In this document: positions 26,852 through 34,783 of the stretch, in pieces
Layout of the letters: every line of letters starts with the position of its first letter
How positions within the stretch are numbered: the first letter of the stretch is position 1
Assembly (NCBI GenBank): GCA_020850755.1
Contig: JADZEB010000022.1
Location: 1-64,000, forward strand
Origin: Alphaproteobacteria bacterium
GTDB lineage: Bacteria > Pseudomonadota > Alphaproteobacteria > Acetobacterales > Acetobacteraceae
DNA length: 64,000 nt
Direction of reading: 5' to 3'
Translations under genes and position numbers: made by a program
The notes under the pieces: generated by a model
What the model saw: only the letters and a program-made list of their open reading frames with translations
The model's database searches: none
What the model was told of the DNA's origin: nothing

Positions 26852-28009
26852 ATGACCACCGCCAAGCCGGGCGCCGCCAAGGGACGCCGCAATTTTTTGA
26901 AGACCACTGCCCTTGGCACCGCCGCCGCCGCCAGCGGCGTGCTGGCCATGCCGCAGGTCAGCCGCGCGCAGACGCTGACCTGGCGCTTCCAGAGCACCTG
27001 GCCGCAGCGCGACATCTTCCACGAGTTCGCGCAGGACTATGTCAAGCGCGTCAACGACATGTCGGGCGGGCGGATGCAGCTCCAGCTGCTCGCCGCCGGC
27101 GCGGTGGTCGGTGCATTCCAGATGCTCGATGCCGTGCATGCCGGCACCCTCGATGGCGGCCACGGCGTCTCGGCCTACTGGTTCGGCAAGAACAAGGCCT
27201 TCTCGCTGTTCGGCACCGCGCCGCCCTTCTTCGGCGATGCCAACCAGCTCATCGGCTGGTTCTATTACGGTGGCGGCGAGGCGCTCTACAACGAGCTGAT
27301 CCGCGACATCCTCAAGGTCAATGTCGTGGGCTTCATGACCGGCCCGATGCCGACCCAGCCGCTCGGCTGGTTCAAGCGCCCGATCGAGAATGCGGGCCAG
27401 CTGCGCAACCTGAAATACCGCACCGTCGGCCTGGCCGCCGACCTGTTCAAGGAGCTGGGCGCGGCGGTGACCATCCTGCCCGGCGGCGAGATCGTGCCGG
27501 CACTCGAGCGCGGGCTGATCGACGGGGCCGAGTTCAACAACCCGTCCTCGGACCGCGTGCTGGGCTTCCCGGACGTGTCCAAGGTCTACATGCTGCAAAG
27601 CTACCACCAGAAGGTCGAGTGCTTCGAGATCCTGTTCAATCGCGCCAAGTTCGACGCGCTCGGCGCCGAGCAGAAGGCGATCCTGCGCGCGGCCTCGGAG
27701 GCGGCCTCGGCCGACATGTCGTGGAAGCAGCAGGACCGCTACTCGAAGGACCTCGACGAGATGCGCGCCCGGCAAGGCGTGCGCGCGATTCGCACGCCGG
27801 ATGCCGTGATGAACGTCCAGCTCAATGCGTGGGACAAGGTGATCGCCGATCTGTCGGCCGACGCCTTCTTCAAGAAGGTGGTCGACAGCCAGAAGGCCTG
27901 GGCGCGGCGCGTGACGCGCTTCTACCTCGAATACGAGGCATCGGCCGCGCGCGCCTACAACCACTTCTTCGTGCCGCGCCAGCAAGGCCAGCAGCAGCGC
28001 CGCGGCTGA
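26852..28009 (+). CDS. TRAP transporter substrate-binding protein (DctP family)
   Basis: This is a 385-residue periplasmic receptor. It has a twin-arginine signal, KGRRNFLKTTALGTAAAASG, cleaved near SRAQT, then LTWRFQSTWPQRDIFHEFAQ and a carboxylate-binding region around NLKYRTVGLAADLFKELGAA. EIVPALERGLIDGAEFNNPSSD is the segment lining the ligand in this subgroup, often annotated as binding mannitol, 2-oxo acids or chloroaromatics. The start at 26852 is fixed by AGGAGG. It is first in an operon with the small and large permeases. The ligand is unknown. Confidence 0.92.
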   Translation: MTTAKPGAAKGRRNFLKTTALGTAAAASGVLAMPQVSRAQTLTWRFQSTWPQRDIFHEFAQDYVKRVNDMSGGRMQLQLLAAGAVVGAFQMLDAVHAGTLDGGHGVSAYWFGKNKAFSLFGTAPPFFGDANQLIGWFYYGGGEALYNELIRDILKVNVVGFMTGPMPTQPLGWFKRPIENAGQLRNLKYRTVGLAADLFKELGAAVTILPGGEIVPALERGLIDGAEFNNPSSDRVLGFPDVSKVYMLQSYHQKVECFEILFNRAKFDALGAEQKAILRAASEAASADMSWKQQDRYSKDLDEMRARQGVRAIRTPDAVMNVQLNAWDKVIADLSADAFFKKVVDSQKAWARRVTRFYLEYEASAARAYNHFFVPRQQGQQQRRG

Positions 28010-28024
28010 CCCGCTATTGCCAAG

Positions 28025-28057
28025 GCCCGCCGCTTCCCGTAACCGGGGGCGGCGGGC
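28025..28057 (+). promoter_or_regulatory. intercistronic hairpin between TRAP receptor and permease genes
   Basis: GCCCGCCGC and GCGGCGGGC (9 bp) flank a 15-nt loop, right after the receptor stop codon. There is no U-tract. Such hairpins often protect the 3' end of the receptor mRNA so that the receptor is made in excess of the permease. Confidence 0.45.
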
Positions 28058-28117
28058 AATTCCGCGCCTGTTCCGTGCGCCGCCGCCCGGAAGGCGGCAC
28101 GGCAATGGTACCTCGTG

Positions 28118-28747
28118 ATGCAGTCCTTGCTCCTGGCGATCGATCGCTTCTCGGCCGTGATCGGCAAGACCTTCGCCTGGGCGATCGTCGCGATGACGGC
28201 GGTCATCTGCTACGAGGTGCTGGTGCGCTACGCCTTCCACGCGCCCACCACCTGGGCCTATGACGCCTCGGTGCAGCTCTACGGCCTGTTGTTCATGATG
28301 GCCGGCGCCTACGCGCTGTCGCGCAACGGCCATGTCCGCGGCGATTTCCTCTATCGCAACTGGCGCCCGCGCGTGCAGGCGGGCATGGACCTCGCGCTCT
28401 ACCTGCTCGCCTTCTTCCCGGCGATGATCGCCTTCATGGTGCAGGGCTGGACCTTCTTCCACGAAAGCTACCTGCAGAACGAGCGCTCGCCCTGGAGCCC
28501 GGAAGGCCCGATCATCTGGCCGTTCAAGTTCCTGATCCCGCTCACCGGCGGGCTGTTGTGCATCCAGGGCCTGGCGGAAACCGCGCGCTGCGTGATCTGC
28601 CTCTCCTCCGGCGCATGGCCGCAGCGCCTGCACGATGTCGAGGAGATGGAGAAGCTGGTGCTGGAACGCGCCGCCGCCGAGCAGGAGCAGGAGGCCGCCG
28701 CCGCGACCATCGCCGAAGCCGAGGCCAGCCGGCGGGGGAACATCTGA
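28118..28747 (+). CDS. TRAP transporter small permease (DctQ family)
   Basis: This is a 209-residue four-TM protein. The conserved motif CYEVLVRYAFHAPTTWAYD in the first third is a hallmark of DctQ. The chain ends with an unusually long charged, coiled-coil-like tail (LHDVEEMEKLVLERAAAEQEQEAAAATIAEAEA). The ATG at 28118 was chosen over an adjacent GTG at 28115; the ribosome site is weak, suggesting lower expression than the receptor. The stop overlaps the large-permease start (TGATG). Confidence 0.9.
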   Translation: MQSLLLAIDRFSAVIGKTFAWAIVAMTAVICYEVLVRYAFHAPTTWAYDASVQLYGLLFMMAGAYALSRNGHVRGDFLYRNWRPRVQAGMDLALYLLAFFPAMIAFMVQGWTFFHESYLQNERSPWSPEGPIIWPFKFLIPLTGGLLCIQGLAETARCVICLSSGAWPQRLHDVEEMEKLVLERAAAEQEQEAAAATIAEAEASRRGNI

Positions 28748-30249
28748 TGGCCGCGAACATGCTGGGGCTGAGCGACCCCGCGCTTGGCCTGACCATGCTC
28801 GGCCTGTTCCTGGTCTTCATCATGCTGGGCTTCCCCATCGCCTTCACGCTGATGGCGATGGGTCTGTTCTTCGGCTATGCCGGCACGCTCGGCGATCGCG
28901 TGCTCGAACTGTTGGTGCAACGCACCTTCGCGGTGATGGCCAACGACGTGCTCCTGGCCGTGCCCTTGTTCGTGTTCATGGGCTACATCATCGAACGCGC
29001 CAACATCCTCGACCGGCTGTTCCGCGCGCTCCAGCTTGCCAGCAGGAACCTGCCCGGCTCGCTCGGCGTGGCGACCCTGGTCACCTGCGCGATGTTCGCC
29101 ACCGCCACCGGCATCGTCGGCGCGGTGGTGACGCTGATGGGCCTGCTCGCCTTCCCGGCCATGCTGCGCGCCGGCTACGATGTCCGGCTGGCCTCGGGCA
29201 TCGTCTGCGCGGGCGGCTGCCTCGGCATCCTGATCCCGCCCTCGGTGATGCTGATCCTGTTCGGCGCCACCGCCGGCGTGTCGGTCGTGAAGCTGTACGC
29301 CGCGGCTTTCATTCCCGGCCTGATGCTGGCCACGCTTTATGTCGCCTACACGGTCGGCGTCGCGCTGGCCCGCCCGCACTGGGCGCCGCGCCTGCCGGCC
29401 GAGACTGTGGCCGACATCACGATGCTGCGTGTGGTGGCGGAGCTGCTGACCTCGTTCCTGCCGCTGGCCATGCTGATCGCGATGGTACTCGGTGCGATCC
29501 TGATGGGGCTCGCCACCCCGTCCGAGGCGGCGGCTATGGGCAGCCTCGGCTCGCTCCTGCTGGCCGCAGCCTATCGCGCGCTCACGCTGCGGAAGATCAC
29601 GGAAAGCGTGCTGCTCACCGCGCGCACCTCGGCCATGGTGTGCTGGCTGTTCGTGGGCTCGGCCCTGTTCTCCTCGGTGTTCGGCTATCTCGGCGGCCAG
29701 GACGTCGTCGAACGCTTCGTCGATGGGCTGAACCTGAACGCCTTCACCTTCATGCTGCTGGCGCAGGCGATCATCTTCCTGCTCGGCTGGCCGCTGGAAT
29801 GGACCGAGATCATCGTCATCTTCGTGCCGATCTTCCTGCCGCTCCTGGACAATTTCGGCATCGACCCGCTGTTCTTCGGGGTCATGATCGCGCTCAACCT
29901 GCAGACCTCGTTCCTCTCGCCGCCGGTGGCGATGGCGACCTTCTACCTCAAGGGCGTCGCGCCCAAGCATGTCCGGCTGGAGGACATCTTCAAGGGCGTG
30001 ATGCCCTTCATCTACATCGTCATCTTCTGCATGCTCGTCACATACACCTTCCCGCAGGTGGCGATGTGGCTGCCGGACTATCTCTACAGTGTCAACATCG
30101 ACCCCGGCACCGGCGAGGTGATGCCCGGACAGGCGCCGACCGAGGGCTTCCAGGTCGAGGACTACGTGCCGCCTGATTCCGAATCCGGCCCCGCGCCGGA
30201 ACCTGCGAGCGAGCCCGCGACCGAGGCCCCGCCGGGGGCATCGAACTAG
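28747..30249 (+). CDS. TRAP transporter large permease (DctM family)
   Basis: This is a 500-residue, 12-TM-type subunit. Family motifs include AVPLFVFMGYIIERANI, GCLGILIPPSVMLILFG and LQTSFLSPPVAMATFYLKG. Compared with a usual DctM (about 430 residues) it carries a C-terminal extension of some 60 residues rich in Pro, Glu and Ser (VPPDSESGPAPEPASEPATE), probably disordered and cytoplasmic or periplasmic. Its start overlaps the DctQ stop by one base. Confidence 0.92.
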   Translation: MAANMLGLSDPALGLTMLGLFLVFIMLGFPIAFTLMAMGLFFGYAGTLGDRVLELLVQRTFAVMANDVLLAVPLFVFMGYIIERANILDRLFRALQLASRNLPGSLGVATLVTCAMFATATGIVGAVVTLMGLLAFPAMLRAGYDVRLASGIVCAGGCLGILIPPSVMLILFGATAGVSVVKLYAAAFIPGLMLATLYVAYTVGVALARPHWAPRLPAETVADITMLRVVAELLTSFLPLAMLIAMVLGAILMGLATPSEAAAMGSLGSLLLAAAYRALTLRKITESVLLTARTSAMVCWLFVGSALFSSVFGYLGGQDVVERFVDGLNLNAFTFMLLAQAIIFLLGWPLEWTEIIVIFVPIFLPLLDNFGIDPLFFGVMIALNLQTSFLSPPVAMATFYLKGVAPKHVRLEDIFKGVMPFIYIVIFCMLVTYTFPQVAMWLPDYLYSVNIDPGTGEVMPGQAPTEGFQVEDYVPPDSESGPAPEPASEPATEAPPGASN

Positions 30250-30304
30250 TGGCCGTGCACCATGCCCGGAGCAGAGGCGCGCGAGCATCCCCGGGAGCCT
30301 GCCG

Positions 30305-31075
30305 GTGAAGGCCGCGGCCGCGCGTGCCGCCGCGGGCCTCGTCGCCGAGGCGCTGTCGATGGGCATGACGCTGCCGCCATTCCCGCCGGCAGTGCAGCCG
30401 AGAACGGCCGCCGATGGGCGGCAGGTGGCGCGCCTGGCACTGGCCGAACTCGGCCTCGTGCCGGTCGGGCTGCGGCTTGCGCCGGCGCCGCCCGGCCTGC
30501 CCGGCGCGGCGCGCACGCCCTGGCTCGCCGGGCCGCTGCTCGACGGGCGCATCCACCCGGACGGCACCCCCCTGCCCGCGGCCGCGCACCGCGTGCGCTG
30601 CGTCTCTGCGGCGATCGTGCTGGTGCTGGGCCGCCCGCTCGCGCCGCGCGCGCGGCCCTGGCGCGCGGCCGAGATCCTGGCGCGCACCGCCGCCATCCAC
30701 CCCGCGCTCGACCTAGCCGAGAGCCGATTCACGCCGGGCCAGGCGCCCGACCTGCCGAGCCACATCGCCGACCTGACGGGCCTCGGCGCGGTGGTGGTGG
30801 GAAAGCCGGCCAGGCGCTTGCCGGACCTCGCCGGCTTGTCGTCGATGGCGATCGCGCTCGCGCCGGAGCCTGCCGCCAAGGCCGGCGCCAAGCGGCCCGA
30901 TCCCGGCGCGCTGCTGGCCATCGCAGCCGCCGCGGCCATGCGCACGGGCGGCCTGCCGGCGGGCGCGGCAATCCTGCTCGCCGGCCTTACGCCGCCTGCC
31001 AGGGCTGGCGCGGATGGACCGATCGCGGCGCGCTTCGCGCGCCTCGGCCGGGTCGCGCTGCGCATTGTTCCCTAG
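30305..31075 (+). CDS. 2-keto-4-pentenoate hydratase-like protein, metal ligands missing
   Basis: This is a 256-residue protein resembling the MhpD/fumarylacetoacetase-like fold. It has an N-terminal helical LVAEALSMGMTLPPF, a central ALDLAESRFT, IADLTGLGAVVVGKP, and a C-terminal LLAGLTPPARAGADGPIAARF. In the active family the metal is held by an E-x-E in a sequence like EPEIAFVLG. Here that place reads VSAAIVLVLG, and the third ligand position is Asp (ALDLAESR). It is therefore probably not a functional hydratase. The start is a GTG at 30305 with GGGAG upstream; an ATG at 30359 is possible. It lies 55 bp after the TRAP operon and may be co-transcribed. Confidence 0.65.
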   Translation: MKAAAARAAAGLVAEALSMGMTLPPFPPAVQPRTAADGRQVARLALAELGLVPVGLRLAPAPPGLPGAARTPWLAGPLLDGRIHPDGTPLPAAAHRVRCVSAAIVLVLGRPLAPRARPWRAAEILARTAAIHPALDLAESRFTPGQAPDLPSHIADLTGLGAVVVGKPARRLPDLAGLSSMAIALAPEPAAKAGAKRPDPGALLAIAAAAAMRTGGLPAGAAILLAGLTPPARAGADGPIAARFARLGRVALRIVP

Positions 31076-31089
31076 GACGTGCCGTCGGC

Positions 31090-31473
31090 CTATTCGGGCG
31101 CCGGAATCGCCAGCCACAACAGGAAGGCCAGCCCCCACAGGATCAGGGCGGCGGCCGCGGCGATCTCGGCATGGGCCATGAAACGCTCGCGCAGGATGCG
31201 CCCGATGATCTCCTGCGCGCGCGCCTCGGGCAGGCCATGCTTGCGGTCGAGGAGCAGCCAGACCTCGGCCTTGCGATAGGAGCGCGTCGGGGCCTGCCAC
31301 GCCTTGAACAGCAGCACGACCAGGACCGTGACGGCGCCAAGCGCGCCGACGCGCAGCGACGCCACCGGATCGAAGGCGAAGCCCACCATCGTCGCCGCGA
31401 TGGCCAGCGCGCCGAAGCCGCAGGCACGGCGGATGGAGAGGTCGGCCATGGTGCGGATGCGCTCAACCGGCAT
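31090..31473 (-). CDS. small inner-membrane protein, unknown function
   Basis: This is a 127-residue protein with three hydrophobic segments (FGALAIAATMVGFAF, GALGAVTVLVVLLFKAW, IAAAAALILWGLAFLLWLAI) separated by a charged loop (RSYRKAEVWLLLDRKHGLPEARAQ). The ATG at 31473 has GAGG upstream; an internal ATG at 31449 is possible. It is the last of three small membrane-protein genes on the minus strand (31090-32264) that probably form an operon. I do not recognise a family. Confidence 0.7.
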   Translation of the reverse strand: MPVERIRTMADLSIRRACGFGALAIAATMVGFAFDPVASLRVGALGAVTVLVVLLFKAWQAPTRSYRKAEVWLLLDRKHGLPEARAQEIIGRILRERFMAHAEIAAAAALILWGLAFLLWLAIPAPE

Positions 31474-31524
31474 GCGCGCCCTCGCCAGCTTGGGGCGCCG
31501 CGCCAGGGGCGGGCGCCGTCCCGG

Positions 31525-31854
31525 CTAACGTGTCAGGCTCGGCAGCACGACCAGCAGCCCGAAGGCGAACAGCACGCCGACCGTGCCGAGCCAGACCCAC
31601 AGCCCGGCCGCGCTTTCGGGTGGCGGGGCCGCGATCCTCTCGAAGATGGCGGCGGGGATGCCCGAGATCAACAGGGTCAGCACCGCCGTCACCATGATCG
31701 AGGCATAGACAATACCAGCAACCGAGATGTCCAGGAACGGCGGATAGAAGGCGAAGGCAAAGGGCGCCATCAGCGGGAAATAGAGCGGCTGGCAAAGGAG
31801 CCCGTTGGCGAGCGACAGCGCGGCAACCAGGGCGAACAGCGTATCGCGGCTCAT
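31525..31854 (-). CDS. small inner-membrane protein, unknown function
   Basis: This is a 109-residue protein with three predicted membrane segments (LFALVAALSLANGLLC, ISVAGIVYASIMVTAVLTLL, LWVWLGTVGVLFAFGLLVVL). The start at 31854 was chosen where the hydrophobic pattern begins (MSRDTLFALVAAL). A longer in-frame extension to 32103 overlaps the next gene and is rejected. Middle gene of the three-gene set. Confidence 0.68.
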   Translation of the reverse strand: MSRDTLFALVAALSLANGLLCQPLYFPLMAPFAFAFYPPFLDISVAGIVYASIMVTAVLTLLISGIPAAIFERIAAPPPESAAGLWVWLGTVGVLFAFGLLVVLPSLTR

Positions 31855-31925
31855 GGCAGCCTCGGGGCTGGGGTGGCGGTCGGAGCTGGCGGTAGCCGGC
31901 GGGGCGCGGGGCGCGGCATGGCGAA

Positions 31926-32264
31926 CTATCCGCCTCCGCCCGCGGCGGCGGCCGCAGGGCCGAGGCGCGGCGCCAGCCCGTAGGCGAGCAGCATCGCCCC
32001 GATCACGACGCGCAGCACGAACAGCCATACAAAGGCGATCAGCGGCAGGATGCCATCGGGCACATAGGACGGCGTGATCACCCGCACGATGCGCACCGCC
32101 CAATCGGTCAGGCGGCGGAAGAAGCGCAGGATGTAGTGCGGCGAGTCGGGGCCGAGGAAGCCGCCCAGGATGAAGCGGCCGATGCAGGTCCAGGCCACCA
32201 CCGCGAGGCCGTAATTGGCCAGGGTGAAGAGCGGATAGTCGAGCAGGAAATCGACGGAATTCAT
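31926..32264 (-). CDS. YggT-like small membrane protein
   Basis: This is a 112-residue protein with two hydrophobic regions (YPLFTLANYGLAVVAWTCIGRFIL and ILPLIAFVWLFVLRVVIGAMLL) around a basic amphipathic segment (FFRRLTDWAVRIVRVITPSYVP). This arrangement resembles YggT-family proteins. The ATG at 32264 is preceded by GAGAG; an upstream TTG would add five residues. First of three small membrane-protein genes, 187 bp downstream of the symporter gene and after a terminator. Confidence 0.65.
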   Translation of the reverse strand: MNSVDFLLDYPLFTLANYGLAVVAWTCIGRFILGGFLGPDSPHYILRFFRRLTDWAVRIVRVITPSYVPDGILPLIAFVWLFVLRVVIGAMLLAYGLAPRLGPAAAAAGGGG

Positions 32265-32333
32265 CGTGCTCTCAGGCAAGAGGCTTGGCCGCAGGCCCGC
32301 CCCCGGCGCGCGGCGGCGCGGGCGGGCGGGCTT

Positions 32334-32371
32334 GAAAAAGCGCGGCGGGGAAGCGCTGCCGCATCCCCGCC
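32334..32371 (-). terminator. intrinsic terminator after the sodium/solute symporter
   Basis: Read on the minus strand, GGCGGGGA/TCCCCGCC (32364-32371 and 32344-32351) encloses a GC-rich loop and is followed within four bases by CTTTTTC. It lies about 80 bp after the symporter stop. Confidence 0.6.
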
Positions 32372-32451
32372 TTGCCCTTGGTATCGCAGGACAGCGCGAA
32401 CCGGGCGGGGCGCGCGCGGCACATCGCCCCGCGCAACCCGCCAGCCGGGTG

Positions 32452-34209
32452 TCAGTCGACCATCTGGCTCTTGTCGGCCAGCCGCACGGCGCCGCGCGGC
32501 ACGCGGATCGACTCGATGAAGTCCTGCATCTCCTTACTCGGCGCCTCCGTCATCAGGCTGACGACATAGGTGACGATGAACGCCACCGGGATGCCGAACA
32601 ACCCGCAGGAGATATTGTTCACGCCGAACCACCGCGCCATGCCGAAATACTGCGTCATGACCAGGTAGTAGAGGCAGACGCTGAAGCCCGCGATCATGCC
32701 GCAGACGGCGCCCGCGCTCGTGGTGCGCTTCCACCACACGCCCATCACCAGCGGCGCGAACAGCCCGGCCGCCGCCAGCGAGAAGGCCCAGGCCACCATG
32801 GCCAGGATGCCCGCCGGCCGCGTCGATGCGACATAGGCGGCGACGATCGCCACGCAGATCAGCAGCACGCGTGCCACCACCAGCCGCCGCTTGCTCGGCG
32901 CCTGGGGGTCGATCATCTTGTAGTAGATGTCGTGGCTGAGCGCGTTGGCGATCGCAAGCAGCAGGCCGTCGGCAGTGGAAAGCGCCGCCGCCAGGCCGCC
33001 CGCCGCCACCAGCCCCGCGATGACATAGGGCAGGCCCGCGATCTCGGGCGTGGCAAGCACGATCGCGTCGTTGTTGATGGCGAACTCGGCAAGCTGGAGG
33101 ATGCCATCGCCATTGGCGTCGCGCACCGTCACCAGCCCGATCTGGCCCCAGGACTGGACCCAGGCAGGCAGGCTGGCGATCGGCTGGCCGATCACGTTCT
33201 GGTACACCTCGAGCTTGGCGAAGGCGGCATAGGCCGGTGCCGTGAAGTAGAGCAGGAAGATGAAGAACAGGCTCCACGCCACCGACTTGCGCGCATCACG
33301 CACGCTGGGCGTGGTGAAGTAGCGCATCAGGATGTGCGGCAGGCTGGCCGTTCCCACCATCAGGCAGAAGATCAGCCCGAAATAGTTCAGCATGTCGTAG
33401 GTGGCGAAGGGCTGGATGTGCGACCTGGTCACGCCCAGCGTCTGCTCCAGCGTGACGATCTTCTCCAGCGCCTGGCCGTACATCAGCTGCGGGATCGGCA
33501 CGCCGGTAACCTTGGCCGACAGCAGCACCACCGGGATCAGGTAGGCGATGATCAGGATGATGTACTGCGCGACCTGCGTCCAGGTAACCGCCCGCATCCC
33601 GCCCAGCATCGAGCAGACCAGGATGCCGACCAGGCCCACGAACACGCCGATCTCGAACTGGATGCCGAGGAAGCGCGAGGCGATGATGCCCACGCCGAAG
33701 ATCTGCGCCACCACATAGGTGAAAGACGCAGCCATCAGCACGATCACGCCGCAGAAGCGGGCAAGGTTGCCGCCATAGCGCGCGGCCAGGAAGTCGGGCA
33801 CGGTGTAGGCGCCGAACTTGCGCAGATAGGGCGCAAGCAGGATCGCCACCAGCACGTAGCCGCCGGTCCAGCCCAGCACGAAGGCCAGCCCGTCATAGCC
33901 GAGGGCATAAAGCGTGCCCGCCATGCCGATGAACGAGGCCGCGCTCATCCAGTCCGAGCCGGTCGCCATGCCATTATAGAAGGCCGGGACGCGCCGGCCC
34001 GCGACATAGTATTCCGAAACCTGCGCCGTGCGCGAAAGCACGCCGATCAGCGCGTAGACGCCGATCGTCAGGAACACGAACAGGTAGCCGATGATCCGGT
34101 TCGGCACCCCGAGCTGCTCGAGGATCGCCAGCATGATCACGAAGGCGGCGAAGCCGCCCGTGTAGATGCCGTAGATCCGGCCGAGATTGCTGATGAAATC
34201 GCCCTTCAT
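32452..34209 (-). CDS. sodium/solute symporter, VC_2705-type large subunit (short-chain carboxylate uptake)
   Basis: This is a 585-residue SSS-family permease. After about 40 residues come TM segments and the family signatures SEYYVAGRRVPAFYNGMATGSDWMSAASFIG, YGGNLARFCGVIVL and LVAAGGLAAALSTADGLLL. Between two membrane segments a loop contains DANGDGILQLAE (residues 364-375), which fits a canonical 12-residue EF-hand calcium loop. GAGGGGG precedes the ATG at 34209. The small DUF4212 subunit gene ends 17 bp upstream. Neighbouring DUF294 and propionyl-CoA synthetase genes point to acetate/propionate or similar substrates; this is inference. Confidence 0.88.
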   Translation of the reverse strand: MKGDFISNLGRIYGIYTGGFAAFVIMLAILEQLGVPNRIIGYLFVFLTIGVYALIGVLSRTAQVSEYYVAGRRVPAFYNGMATGSDWMSAASFIGMAGTLYALGYDGLAFVLGWTGGYVLVAILLAPYLRKFGAYTVPDFLAARYGGNLARFCGVIVLMAASFTYVVAQIFGVGIIASRFLGIQFEIGVFVGLVGILVCSMLGGMRAVTWTQVAQYIILIIAYLIPVVLLSAKVTGVPIPQLMYGQALEKIVTLEQTLGVTRSHIQPFATYDMLNYFGLIFCLMVGTASLPHILMRYFTTPSVRDARKSVAWSLFFIFLLYFTAPAYAAFAKLEVYQNVIGQPIASLPAWVQSWGQIGLVTVRDANGDGILQLAEFAINNDAIVLATPEIAGLPYVIAGLVAAGGLAAALSTADGLLLAIANALSHDIYYKMIDPQAPSKRRLVVARVLLICVAIVAAYVASTRPAGILAMVAWAFSLAAAGLFAPLVMGVWWKRTTSAGAVCGMIAGFSVCLYYLVMTQYFGMARWFGVNNISCGLFGIPVAFIVTYVVSLMTEAPSKEMQDFIESIRVPRGAVRLADKSQMVD

Positions 34210-34225
34210 GGTCGCCCCCTCGCGC

Positions 34226-34540
34226 CTATTCGTCTTCGGCCACGCCGTACTTCTCGTCGATCGCGTTCTGCCGGCTCGCGAACCAGAACAGCGCGGCCAC
34301 GAACACGATCAGCGAGCCCTGCGCGGCCATGTAGAACCCGAGCGGGAAGCCCAGGATCCGGATGCCGTTCAGTGCGGGTGCGAAGAAATGGATGGCGAAG
34401 CTGGCGATGAACCAGATCGCCAGCATGGTCCACATAAGGCGCGAGGTTTCCCCCCAATAAGCCTGGGCGGTAGCCTTATCTACCGCCGGACCACTATCGG
34501 CACGGACGGGTGGTGTCGGGTTGTCGGGTATCTCGGGCAT
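34226..34540 (-). CDS. sodium/solute symporter small subunit (DUF4212)
   Basis: This is a 104-residue protein with two membrane segments (MWTMLAIWFIASFAIHFFAP and MAAQGSLIVFVAALFWFAS) and the family-typical middle NGIRILGFPLGFY. DUF4212 proteins are encoded immediately upstream of VC_2705-type symporters and are regarded as their accessory subunit. Here the gap is 17 bp. The upstream region (34541-34783) is shared with the divergent operon starting at 34784. Confidence 0.88.
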   Translation of the reverse strand: MPEIPDNPTPPVRADSGPAVDKATAQAYWGETSRLMWTMLAIWFIASFAIHFFAPALNGIRILGFPLGFYMAAQGSLIVFVAALFWFASRQNAIDEKYGVAEDE

Positions 34541-34783
34541 GGAGCGTTTCCCCTCGGGCTTGCATTATTCGTCCCGGCTATCCCCAAGTGCCTGCCGAGG
34601 GCTGTGTTGCCCGAACGCCATGCGCCCTGGAGACGGCCGCCATTATTGCCTTCGATTCGAGCATTTAACGGCCTTTGATGAAACCGGTATCATGGCCACG
34701 CGCCGCTTCGCAATGTTTCCGTGGACTGGGCGGCGCCGGACGCAACGCCCAAACAATATATCGGAACGAACTGGGGGGACCCC

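Noticed and set aside
28468-31065. 865-residue minus-strand open frame
   Set aside because: It is antisense to the TRAP permeases and the MhpD-like gene, which have clear family motifs. The translation is Arg/His/Gly-rich low complexity.
32266-34410. 714-residue plus-strand open frame
   Set aside because: It is antisense to the sodium/solute symporter. The His/Arg/Asp-rich translation has no membrane or family pattern.
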